From: Hymenobacter arizonensis
Lineage (GTDB): Bacteria > Bacteroidota > Bacteroidia > Cytophagales > Hymenobacteraceae
Assembly: GCF_900115775.1 (NCBI RefSeq)
Contig: NZ_FOXS01000009.1
Coordinates: 93,774-157,773 of the forward strand
Reading direction: 5' to 3'
DNA length: 64,000 nucleotides
The notes under the pieces are model-generated. The model was not told the origin of the DNA, searched no databases, and saw only the letters and a program-made list of their open reading frames with translations. The position numbers were made by a program, and so were the translations under genes. Positions 46,100 to 54,700 of this stretch are shown in pieces. How positions within the stretch are numbered: position 1 is the stretch's first letter; every line of letters starts with the position of its first letter.

Positions 46100-48313
46100 A
46101 TGAAACAACAAGGTTCTACCCGCCCCATTTCATGCCTAGCCCCGCGGCTGGTCTGCGCTCCAATTCCGCTCATTTCGCGGTGGAAGGTGCTGCTCTTTTT
46201 GTGTTTGGCACTGGGCGCCGCGCGGCTCCCGGTTACGGCGCAGGCCATCTCGCCCAGTTTCTTCGGGATTAACTACTGGAATCCCAACCCGGCCACTTCC
46301 CTGACCACCGACCTGCGCAAAGCCGATTTGAAATGGCTGCGCATCGGCGGCAATGGGTTCAACATGGACCAACCCTACAAGTCGGCCAGTGCTTACGGGC
46401 CGGCGGTGGCTTATGCCCGCACGCTGAACGCCGAGCCGCTCATGCAAATACCCATCAGTCTGACGCCTGCGGAGCTGGGAGTGTTTGTGGCCGATTGCCG
46501 TCGCCTGGGCTATAACATCAGGTACTGGGCCATCGGCAATGAGCCCGACCCGGGGGTGGAAGCAGAAGCGGTGGCCTGGGCCGCGAACACGTTTACGTTC
46601 GAAGGCTATACCTATGCTTCGTGGCGCACCAAGTTCAAATCCCTGGCCACCAGGCTTAAAGACGTGGAGCCCGACGCCAAACTCGTTGGCCCCGACTTTC
46701 GGCTGTTCTACGATGTCGGCAACGCCTCGAACGAGGCCGGTGTGCCGCGCTACTACAAGCCCTTTATTGACGAGCTAGGCGCTGCCTACCACACCAACGC
46801 CGCGGGCCAGAAACGCCCGCTGCTGGACCATTTTGCCTTCCATTTCTACGCCGACCGCAAGGAGTCATTGCTGCAGGCGCGCTTTGCCACCCTGAAGGGT
46901 TTGCTGGATAACGTCAACGCGAATGGCCGCCGCACCAATGGCACGGCCGCGCCCATCACCGTGGCCGTGACGGAGGTGAATGCCTTCAACAACATGGACC
47001 CAGGCAAGGAAGCCGAGATGAAAGCCTGGGACTTCAAAGCCGGGCAGTTTGTGGCGCTCATGGCCAAGAACGTGATGAAGCAAGGCGGCCTGTGCTTCAC
47101 GCCCTGGAGCATTTTTGAGAGCGAAGGCGCCCGCACCAAGTTCGACTACTCTTTTTACAACAACAACGGCACCAACCCCACCCGGCGCTCCACCATGTGG
47201 CACATGGCCTTGCTGAGCAACTACCGCCAGGCCAACGTGATGAACGGCGCCCAAAGCGCGCAGCAGGACAACCTGGTGTTCATCGGCATGCGCGGCCCTG
47301 ATGGTTACACCCTGATGGTGATGAACATGCAGCCCACCGGCAGCTACTCGTACCGCGCCTCGTTCGACAACACCTTCCACGCCGGCACCGAAGCCGTGAA
47401 AATCAGGTTGGAGGCTTACACCGCCCTCAGCCGGGAGTTGGTTGACAACATTGCCCCGCGCAGCACGCACCTCTACAAGCTCGACCCCGAGGGAAACGTC
47501 TTGTCCAAGCTTTATTACGCCGAAGGCGACCCCGCCCCGCGGCAGCAGCTGGCCTTCACTTTTGTGAGCCGCAGCTCCGTTGCCGCCGGCACCGCGGGCT
47601 ACGCCCGCCCCCTGGGCGGCACGGCCACCAATGACGTGACGCAGTACGTGGGCAGTGTTGCCACGTTCAGCTCGGCGCGGTGGCTGCTCAAGCCCGCCGA
47701 CCCGGGCTACTACTACATCGTGAACCAGTTCACCGACCTTGCCATGCGTCCCAAAGGCACTTCCGATGCCGAGCGCATCCAAGAAAACCAGCTCATCAGC
47801 CAGGAAGCCCTGAATGAAAACAGCCTGAACAACGACTACCTGATGTGGCGCGTGGAATACACCGGCACCGGGGGATACTACCGCCTCCGCAACAAGCGCA
47901 GCGGCAAGTACCTGAACGTGAAAGGCGGTGGCGTGACCGCCGACATTCCCCTGGTGCAATTCACCTACTTCGCCGACTACCTCTCCGAGCAATGGCGCTT
48001 CGACGCCGCACCCGCCGAAAATGAGCCGATGCAGGCGCGCGGCAGCGGCCCGTTAGCCGGCGCCACCGGCCCCAATGATGCCCTGGCCAAGAGCCTGAGC
48101 GTGTTTCCCAATCCTGCTTCGGCTTCCCTCACCATTACCATCGACGCGGCGGCCAGCGACGTTACGCTGCGCGACATGACGGGCCGGGTCTGCCGCACGC
48201 AGCGCCTGGACCGCACCGGGCAGGTTGATTTGCAGGGCTTGGCCAAAGGCCTGTACCTGCTCACCGTGAGCACGGCCAGCGGGCAGGTGCACCAGAAAAT
48301 TGTAAAGGAATAG
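46100..48313 (+). CDS. Secreted glycoside hydrolase (clan GH-A) with ricin-type lectin, T9SS
   Basis: 737 residues from ATG 46100; signal peptide WKVLLFLCLALGAARLPVTAQA, unusually far in (about residues 28-50), so ATG later than 46100 may be used. The catalytic domain begins FFGINYWNPN...LKWLRIGGNGFNMD and parallels that of the gene upstream: WAIGNEPDP with acid/base Glu (about 148) and VTEVNAFNN with nucleophile Glu (about 291). About 530-640 is a ricin-like lectin domain (YYYIVNQFTDLAMRPKG...YYRLRNKRSGKYLNVKGGG). A sorting domain for type 9 secretion follows (VFPNPASASLTITI...GLYLLTVSTASGQVHQKIVKE). A paralogue of 41001, placed 203 bp downstream. Confidence 0.84.
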   Translation: MKQQGSTRPISCLAPRLVCAPIPLISRWKVLLFLCLALGAARLPVTAQAISPSFFGINYWNPNPATSLTTDLRKADLKWLRIGGNGFNMDQPYKSASAYGPAVAYARTLNAEPLMQIPISLTPAELGVFVADCRRLGYNIRYWAIGNEPDPGVEAEAVAWAANTFTFEGYTYASWRTKFKSLATRLKDVEPDAKLVGPDFRLFYDVGNASNEAGVPRYYKPFIDELGAAYHTNAAGQKRPLLDHFAFHFYADRKESLLQARFATLKGLLDNVNANGRRTNGTAAPITVAVTEVNAFNNMDPGKEAEMKAWDFKAGQFVALMAKNVMKQGGLCFTPWSIFESEGARTKFDYSFYNNNGTNPTRRSTMWHMALLSNYRQANVMNGAQSAQQDNLVFIGMRGPDGYTLMVMNMQPTGSYSYRASFDNTFHAGTEAVKIRLEAYTALSRELVDNIAPRSTHLYKLDPEGNVLSKLYYAEGDPAPRQQLAFTFVSRSSVAAGTAGYARPLGGTATNDVTQYVGSVATFSSARWLLKPADPGYYYIVNQFTDLAMRPKGTSDAERIQENQLISQEALNENSLNNDYLMWRVEYTGTGGYYRLRNKRSGKYLNVKGGGVTADIPLVQFTYFADYLSEQWRFDAAPAENEPMQARGSGPLAGATGPNDALAKSLSVFPNPASASLTITIDAAASDVTLRDMTGRVCRTQRLDRTGQVDLQGLAKGLYLLTVSTASGQVHQKIVKE

Positions 48314-48342
48314 GGGAGGCGGCAGAGCTTCCGCTTGAGACC

Positions 48343-48389
48343 CGAAAGGGAGGTCCTGCTTAGCGTAGCGCAGCAGGACCTCCCTTTCG
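48343..48389. terminator. Strong hairpin between convergent genes
   Basis: Perfect 18-bp arms CGAAAGGGAGGTCCTGCT (48343-48360) and complement (48372-48389) with an 11-nt loop TAGCGTAGCGC, between the enzyme gene (plus) and lacI (minus). No clear T-run; a bidirectional terminator or REP-like element. Confidence 0.6.
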
Positions 48390-48424
48390 GCTTGATGACG
48401 CTCTATTAGCACCACGGATTGGCC

Positions 48425-49441
48425 TCAGACGCGCGCCGTAGACTCTCGCCCGAACAGCGTCGACTCCAGCACCATACTCTGGCTGGGCAGTATGGCTTTC
48501 TTCTTTTCCACGCCGCGCAGCAGGATTTTAGCGGCCTCTTTGCCGATTTCGTAGGCCGGCTGCGTGATGGTGGTCAGCGGCGGTTCGAGCAGGGAGGCGC
48601 TTTCCAGGTTGGAGAAGCCGATGATTTTGATGTCGTCGGGAATAACGCGGCCCAACTGCCGGCATACGTGGTAGGAGCTGATGGCCAGCCGCTCGACCGA
48701 AGCGAAGATGCCGTCGATGTCGGGCCGGCGCTCCAGCAGCTCCCGGATGAGGCCCACGTTCTGCTGGTTGTCCATCACGCCCTGCAGAATCAACTCGGGG
48801 TCGTGGATGCGGCCGTGGGCTTGGAGGGCGTCGAGGTAACCCTGCAGGCGGTTGCGGCCTATGGACAGGTTGTTGGAAATGAGCAAATGAGCAATCTGCT
48901 CGCAGCCGGCGGCAACGAGGTGCTCGGTGGCCTGATATCCGCTTTCGTAATCGTTGGTGGTGACTTTGGCCGTGGATACCTCGACGCACACCCGGTCGAA
49001 AAACACGATGGGCACGTTGCTGTCCTGCAGGCTTTTGATATGGGCGAAGTCTTCGGTCCCGCTGGCCACGGACATGAGCAAGCCGTCAATCCGGCCACCC
49101 TTCAGGTGTTGGATAATGGAGACTTCGCGCTCGTAGTCGTCGTGGGTGAGGTAGATGAGCACGTGGTAGCCACTTTGGCGGGCCACCTCCTCGATGCCGT
49201 TGATGGCGAGCGCGAAAAAGTGGTTGGCCACCTTGGGGATGACCACCCCGATGGTCTTGCTCAGGTTGCGGCGCAGGCTGCTGGCGTAGGCGTTGGGCTG
49301 GTAGTTGAGCTCGGCGGCCAGGGCCCGCACCCGCTCTTTGGTCTGGGTCGACACTTCGTGGCTGTCCTGCAACGCTCGGGAAACCGTGGCAATGGACAGA
49401 TTTAGCGCCTGCGCCAGGGATTTGAGGTTTACAGGCGTCAT
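48425..49441 (-). CDS. LacI-family transcription regulator
   Basis: 338 residues from ATG 49441 (MTPVNLKSLAQALNLSIATVSRALQD); the upstream open frame is not coding-like. HTH of LacI type: LKSLAQALNLSIATVSRALQDSHEVSTQTKERVRALAAELNYQPNAYASSLRR. The periplasmic-binding-like sensor follows: TIGVVIPKVANHFFALAINGIEEVA, IDGLLMSVASG, VPIVFFDRV, KIIGFSNLESASLLEPPLTTI. Divergent from susC, with two AAACGTTT operators between them and two more near enzyme genes. It most likely represses the PUL until a breakdown sugar or uronate binds. Confidence 0.9.
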   Translation of the reverse strand: MTPVNLKSLAQALNLSIATVSRALQDSHEVSTQTKERVRALAAELNYQPNAYASSLRRNLSKTIGVVIPKVANHFFALAINGIEEVARQSGYHVLIYLTHDDYEREVSIIQHLKGGRIDGLLMSVASGTEDFAHIKSLQDSNVPIVFFDRVCVEVSTAKVTTNDYESGYQATEHLVAAGCEQIAHLLISNNLSIGRNRLQGYLDALQAHGRIHDPELILQGVMDNQQNVGLIRELLERRPDIDGIFASVERLAISSYHVCRQLGRVIPDDIKIIGFSNLESASLLEPPLTTITQPAYEIGKEAAKILLRGVEKKKAILPSQSMVLESTLFGRESTARV

Positions 49442-49559
49442 GGCAGCAAGGCGTAGGGCGAAATAATAAAAATTGGCTGGGTAAGAGTTCTTGATTGCCC
49501 GGCAAGATACAAACTCGTGCACTACCTGTCAGCAAGGCCTTGATACAGGTCAATTTAAT

Positions 49560-49572
49560 GTAAACGTTTGCG
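49560..49572. promoter_or_regulatory. LacI-type operator 1 in the lacI/susC intergenic region
   Basis: GTAAACGTTTGCG, palindromic around AAACGTTT, 118 bp upstream of the lacI start. Confidence 0.7.
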
Positions 49573-49584
49573 GACGAAATGCCT

Positions 49585-49599
49585 GAAAACGTTTGCGTA
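49585..49599. promoter_or_regulatory. LacI-type operator 2 in the lacI/susC intergenic region
   Basis: GAAAACGTTTGCGTA, 25 bp from operator 1 centre to centre, about two and a half helical turns, so two dimers could contact each other. Confidence 0.7.
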
Positions 49600-49781
49600 A
49601 ATAAAGACGTGGTTTTCTATTTAATAGCAAGGAACAATCCGGTAATTCGCAGAGCAATCAATGGGCAAAAAGTCCATTAGCTAGTCACCAAGCACCTTGT
49701 TGGCAGCTGAGCCCTAACGGCCCTCAACCGGTGCTGCCCCGGTTTGCGGCGTTTCTTCCTAATCACCAACCCACCCACCTT

Positions 49782-52700
49782 ATGAAGGCTTTTATACCCC
49801 TAGAGTTTCGGCGCTACGTCCGGCCGCTGGTCTTGCTGCCCGCGCTGAGCCTGGGCCTCGGCAATCACCTGGCCGCGCTGCCCCGGGCAGCCGTTTCATC
49901 CCGCGCGGTGCTGGCCGACATCACCATTAGCGGGCAGGTGGTGGACGAAAAAGGCGTGGGCCTGCCCGGCGTCAACGTCATTGTGAAGGGGACTAGCAAC
50001 GGCGTGCAAACCGATGCCACCGGTAACTACAAGCTCGTGGCCCCCGACAACGCCACCTTGGTGTTCACCTTCGTAGGCTACCTGGCCGAGGAGGTGGCCG
50101 TGGGCGGCCGCACCACTATCAACTCCAAGCTCAATCCCGACTCTAAGGCGCTGGAAGAGGTGGTGGTGGTGGGCTACGGCGTGCAGGAAAAGAAATTGCT
50201 GGCCACTTCCATCTCTACCATCTCCGCCAAGCAAGTAGAGCTGCTGCCGGTGGCCTCGCCTTCCGAGGCCCTCGTAGGCCTGGTGGCCGGTGCCCAGATT
50301 ACGGAGCCTTCGGGCGAGCCGGGCGCCGGAGCGGTTATTCGCATTCGCGGCTTGGGCTCGATTTCGGCCGGCAACAACCCGCTGTACGTCGTGGACGGCT
50401 ACCCGCTTAACAACGCCGACAGCTACTTTCAGATTCCGCCCGCCGACATCCAGAGCGTGCAGGTGCTGAAGGATGCCGCGGCCTGCGCCATCTACGGCTC
50501 GCGCGGGGCCAACGGCATTGTGATTGTGACCACCAAGCGCGGCGGTACCGACGGCAAAACCCGCTTCAACTTCAGCGCCAACACGGGCGTGCAGCAGGTG
50601 GCCAAGCGCGTGGACCTGCTCAACCGCGACCAGTTCCTGGAGTATTTCAAGGAGTCGTACACCAACGCCAACCGGGCCTTCACGCCGGCCATGACGACGC
50701 TCTTTGCCCAAGACCAAAATAGCTTGCCCGATACCGACTGGCAGGATGAGATTTTCCAGACCGGTGTGCAGCAGCAGTACCAGCTGGGGGCCAGCGGCGG
50801 CACCGACAAGTCGCGTTTCTACATCTCGGGCGGCTACTTCAATCAGACGGGCATCGTGAAAGGCTCCGGCTTCGAGCGCTTCTCGCTGCGCGCCAACTAC
50901 GATGCGCAGCTGAACTCCAAGTTGAAGCTGGGCCTGAGCCTGGCGCCCAACTTCAGCCGCACCGACCTGGTGCCCACCACCGGCAGCTACAACAACGCCA
51001 ACACCAGCAACGGCGCCGGCGGCCAAACCGGCGCCGTGACCACCGCCCTCATATTGGCGCCCATTGTGCCCGTGCGCCTGCCCAACGGCGATTACGCCGG
51101 CCTGCGGACCGGCAGCAACCAAGCCATCACCAACCCCGGCGACCTGCTGAGTCCGGTGGCCCCGCTGGACCTCTACCAGGACCGCAACAGCGCCGTGCGC
51201 GCCCTGGGCTCGATGTTCCTTGATTTTGAGGTACTCAAGGGCCTGCACCTGCGCACCAACTTCGGCGCCGAGCTCATTAACTCCCGCCGCAGCATCTACG
51301 TGCCAGCCACGCTGAGCACCGCCAGCAACCAAACCGCCAACCTTTCGAATCCCATCCTCAACAACGTGGATGCCCGGCGCCTGAACAGCACCAACCTTAA
51401 CTGGCTGCTGGAGAACACCGCCACCTACAACCGCAGCTTCGGCTCCGACCACAGCGTGACCCTGCTGGCGGGCTACGCCGCCCAGTACAACACGGCGGAA
51501 GGCAGCACGGTGCTCGGCCAGACCGGCACCTACACCAACACCAACATTGAGTACCCCACGGCCGCCGGCCAGGTGTTCGGCCAGGGCCTCTTCAATAACG
51601 AGAACGCCCTGACGTCGGTGTTCGGCCGCTTCGACTACGCGTTCAAGGAGCGCTACATCCTGACTGCCGCGCTGCGGACGGACGGTTCTTCGCGCTTCGG
51701 GCCCGACAAGCGCTACGCTACCTTCCCGTCGGTGGCCCTGGCGTGGCGCGTGGCCGAGGAGCCCTTCATCAAGCAGTTTTCGACTATCAGCGAGCTGAAG
51801 CTGCGCGCCAGCTACGGCGTGACCGGCAACAACAACATCGGTGACTACAACTTCCAGGCTTACCAGGCCGGCGCCAACTACGTGTTTGGCACTGGCACCG
51901 GAACCCGCGCCTTTGGCTTCTCGCCCAACGGCGTGGCCATCCGCGACCTGAGCTGGGAAACCAACAAGCAGTTTGACGCCGGCTTCGACCTGGGCTTGTT
52001 CCGCGACCGCATCTACCTGACCGTGGCGGCTTACGAGCGCAACACCACCGACCTGCTCCTAAACCGCAACATTCCGGCCCTGCTGGGCTTCTCGACGCGG
52101 GCCCTGGCCAACGTGGGCGAGGTGCGCAACCGCGGCCTGGAGTTCCAGGTGAACACGGCCAATATTCAGGGCAAAGACTTCACCTGGAGCACGGCCGCCA
52201 ACCTCTCTTTCAACCGCAACCAGGTAATTGCCCTGGCCGGTGCCAACGAGCAGATTACGTTTGATGCCGTATTTGGCTACGCCAGCTCCATCCGGGTGGT
52301 ACCGGGCCAGCCGCTGGGCGTGTTCTACGGCTACCAGCAGGAGGGCGTGTACCTGAACCAGGCCGACATCGACAGCAGCCCGAGGTGGACCGGCAGCGGC
52401 ACCGTGATTCGGCCCGGCGACTTGAAATTCCGCGACGTGAACGGCGACGGCCAGATTAACTCGTCCGACATCGGCGTCATCGGCAACCCGTTCCCGGACT
52501 TTACCTTCGGCCTGCAAAACACCCTCGGCTACAAGGCCTTCTCGCTGGCCTTCACGCTGCAGGGCTCGCAGGGCAACGACGTGCTCTACGGCTCCGACCG
52601 CTACGTGGTGAACGGCCAGGGCGGCACCAACGGCCGCACCAACCTGCTGAACCGCTGGCGCTCGCCCGAAAACCCCGGTGATGGCATGACGCCCGTGGCC

Positions 52701-53000
52701 ACCGTCAACGGCTCGCTTAAAACCGTGTTCAACTCCCACTACGTGCACGACGCCTCGTTCCTGCGCGTCCGCAACGTGACGCTGCGCTACCAAGTGCCCA
52801 GCGAACTGGTGAAGCGCGCCAGCCTGCAGAGCCTGGGCATCTACACCAGCATCCAGAACCTGTACACCTTCACGAAGTACTTCGGCTACAACCCCGAAGC
52901 CAACAACTTCGGCAACACCACTTCGCCCACCTACGGCGTCGACCAGGGAGCCTTCCCGATGGCCCGCACCATCACGCTGGGCGTGCAGCTGGGCTTCTAA
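49782..53000 (+). CDS. susC: SusC-family TonB-dependent outer-membrane transporter
   Basis: 1072 residues from ATG 49782 (MKAFIPLEFRRYVRPLVLLPALSLGL, signal region); the frame 17 codons upstream is not needed. Carboxypeptidase-regulatory-like N-domain ITISGQVVDEKGVGLPGVNVIVKGTSNGVQTDATGNYKL (about 48-115). TonB box area LEEVVVVGYG (about 124), plug with SPSEALVGLVAGAQI...IRIRGLGSISAGNNPLYVVDGYPL, then a long beta barrel ending GAFPMARTITLGVQLGF with terminal Phe. It imports glycan fragments with the SusD partner gene downstream (68-bp gap). Length normal. Confidence 0.93.
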   Translation: MKAFIPLEFRRYVRPLVLLPALSLGLGNHLAALPRAAVSSRAVLADITISGQVVDEKGVGLPGVNVIVKGTSNGVQTDATGNYKLVAPDNATLVFTFVGYLAEEVAVGGRTTINSKLNPDSKALEEVVVVGYGVQEKKLLATSISTISAKQVELLPVASPSEALVGLVAGAQITEPSGEPGAGAVIRIRGLGSISAGNNPLYVVDGYPLNNADSYFQIPPADIQSVQVLKDAAACAIYGSRGANGIVIVTTKRGGTDGKTRFNFSANTGVQQVAKRVDLLNRDQFLEYFKESYTNANRAFTPAMTTLFAQDQNSLPDTDWQDEIFQTGVQQQYQLGASGGTDKSRFYISGGYFNQTGIVKGSGFERFSLRANYDAQLNSKLKLGLSLAPNFSRTDLVPTTGSYNNANTSNGAGGQTGAVTTALILAPIVPVRLPNGDYAGLRTGSNQAITNPGDLLSPVAPLDLYQDRNSAVRALGSMFLDFEVLKGLHLRTNFGAELINSRRSIYVPATLSTASNQTANLSNPILNNVDARRLNSTNLNWLLENTATYNRSFGSDHSVTLLAGYAAQYNTAEGSTVLGQTGTYTNTNIEYPTAAGQVFGQGLFNNENALTSVFGRFDYAFKERYILTAALRTDGSSRFGPDKRYATFPSVALAWRVAEEPFIKQFSTISELKLRASYGVTGNNNIGDYNFQAYQAGANYVFGTGTGTRAFGFSPNGVAIRDLSWETNKQFDAGFDLGLFRDRIYLTVAAYERNTTDLLLNRNIPALLGFSTRALANVGEVRNRGLEFQVNTANIQGKDFTWSTAANLSFNRNQVIALAGANEQITFDAVFGYASSIRVVPGQPLGVFYGYQQEGVYLNQADIDSSPRWTGSGTVIRPGDLKFRDVNGDGQINSSDIGVIGNPFPDFTFGLQNTLGYKAFSLAFTLQGSQGNDVLYGSDRYVVNGQGGTNGRTNLLNRWRSPENPGDGMTPVATVNGSLKTVFNSHYVHDASFLRVRNVTLRYQVPSELVKRASLQSLGIYTSIQNLYTFTKYFGYNPEANNFGNTTSPTYGVDQGAFPMARTITLGVQLGF

Positions 53001-53068
53001 ATGATGGACCGGCTACGGCCTACTCAGCATAATGGGCTGTCCCTAACAAACCTCTAGACTATTCCCTC

Positions 53069-54574
53069 ATGACTTTCAATAAATCTTTCGCGGGCGCGGC
53101 CTTTGCCACGCTGCTGGGCCTGGCCACCTTGGGCACCACGTCGTGCAGCAAGGACTTCATCGACCTCGCCGACCCCACCCGCCTGCCGAGCGCCGAAGGG
53201 TACACCGATTCGCTGAGCATCGTGACCGGCGTGACGGCGGCGTATTCATCGCTGCAAGACATTTACGGCAACGGCAGCAACCGGGGACTGTTCGTTTTCA
53301 GCGAACTCCCGTCCGATAACACCTTTGCGCTGACGTCCGGCGAGCTGCTCAACGAGTTCAACGACTTCACCCTTTCCAGCATCAACCCGCGCTTGCAAAG
53401 CCACTGGCAGGTTACCTACCGCGCCATTGCCCGCTGCAACGTCATCCTGAACCGGGCGGGCGCCGTGAAGCTCACCGACGCCACCCGCAACCGCTTCTAC
53501 GGCGAGGTGCGCTTCATTCGGGCGCTGGCGTACTTTAACGCCGTGCAGATTTGGGGCGATGTGCCGCTGGTGACCAGCGAAATCGCCTCCATCGCCGACG
53601 CCTACCAGTTTGGCCGCGTGCCGAAGATTCAGGTGTACGCCCAGATTGAGGAAGACCTGGCCTTTGCCGAAGCCAACCTGCCCGTAACCTACACCGGCGC
53701 CAATTTGGGCCGCATTACCAAAGGTGCCGCCCAAGGCCTGCTGGGCAAAGTGCAGCTCACGCAGAAGAAGTACGGCGCCGCGGCCGTTTCCCTAAAAAAG
53801 GTCATTGATGCCAACACCTACACGCTGCAAGCCAACTACGCCAATATCTTTTTGACAACCAACGAGATGAACAGCGAAATCCTGGCCGCCGCCCGCTACA
53901 CCAAGGGCGGCCTGGGCGTGGGCAGCTACTTCAGCACCTGGTTTATGCCGGTGCTGCCCGCCGCCGTGGCCCTCACCGTGAACGGCAACGTGGGTACCGG
54001 CCAGCAGTACAACTCCGTGGACCCCGACCTGGTGGCCGCCTTCACGGCCAGCGGTGCCTCCGACGTGCGGGCCGCCGCCTCGTTTGGCGCTTCCACCGTA
54101 GCCAACTTGACGCAGTACTACACCAAGAAGTACAGCGACGTGCCCACCAGCGCCTTTGACGCCGAAAACGACTGGATTATCCTGCGTTACGCCGACGTGC
54201 TGCTCATGTACGCCGAAGCCGTGAACGAGCAAAGCGGGCCCGACGCCCTGGCCCTCGACGCCGTGAACCGAGTAATTCGCCGCTCGCGCAACCTGCCCGT
54301 GGCCACCGCCGCCCCAACGGTGGACCTGCCCGCCAGCATCAGCCAACCCGACCTGCGCACCCGCCTGGAGCTGGAGCGCCGCCTGGAATTGAATTTAGAG
54401 GGCCACCGCTGGTTCGACCTCGTGCGCACCGACCGCGCCATCCCCGTGATGAATGCTTTCTTTATGCGCACTGGTTCGGCCAGTCGCCTCGAAGCCCGCA
54501 AGCTGGTGTTTCCGGTGCCGATTCAAGAAATTCAAACCAACCCAATTCTGAAACAGAACGAGGGTTACCTGTAG
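53069..54574 (+). CDS. susD: SusD-family glycan-binding lipoprotein
   Basis: 501 residues from ATG 53069. Lipoprotein signal FAGAAFATLLGLATLGTTSC (Cys 26). Typical SusD/RagB features: SKDFIDLADPTRLPSAEGY near the start, TPR-like helices (VTYRAIARCNVILNRAG, RNRFYGEVRFIRALAYFNAVQIWGDVPLVTSE), LRYADVLLMYAEAVNEQSGP and the C-terminal RTRLELERRLELNLEGHRWFDLVRTDRAIPVMN, ending with IPIQEIQTNP-like VFPVPIQEIQTNPILKQNEGYL. Surface exposed, it caps the SusC barrel and binds the glycan. Confidence 0.93.
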   Translation: MTFNKSFAGAAFATLLGLATLGTTSCSKDFIDLADPTRLPSAEGYTDSLSIVTGVTAAYSSLQDIYGNGSNRGLFVFSELPSDNTFALTSGELLNEFNDFTLSSINPRLQSHWQVTYRAIARCNVILNRAGAVKLTDATRNRFYGEVRFIRALAYFNAVQIWGDVPLVTSEIASIADAYQFGRVPKIQVYAQIEEDLAFAEANLPVTYTGANLGRITKGAAQGLLGKVQLTQKKYGAAAVSLKKVIDANTYTLQANYANIFLTTNEMNSEILAAARYTKGGLGVGSYFSTWFMPVLPAAVALTVNGNVGTGQQYNSVDPDLVAAFTASGASDVRAAASFGASTVANLTQYYTKKYSDVPTSAFDAENDWIILRYADVLLMYAEAVNEQSGPDALALDAVNRVIRRSRNLPVATAAPTVDLPASISQPDLRTRLELERRLELNLEGHRWFDLVRTDRAIPVMNAFFMRTGSASRLEARKLVFPVPIQEIQTNPILKQNEGYL

Positions 54575-54700
54575 CCATTTGGTGAGTGAGGAGGTGAGGG
54601 TTTGCCAAACGTCGCCCGGCGGCTGCCACGGCGGGGTGCCGCGCAAACCCTCACCACTTCGTTTTTAGCTGTTTCTCGCTTTTGTCTTTCCCGCCTGCTT

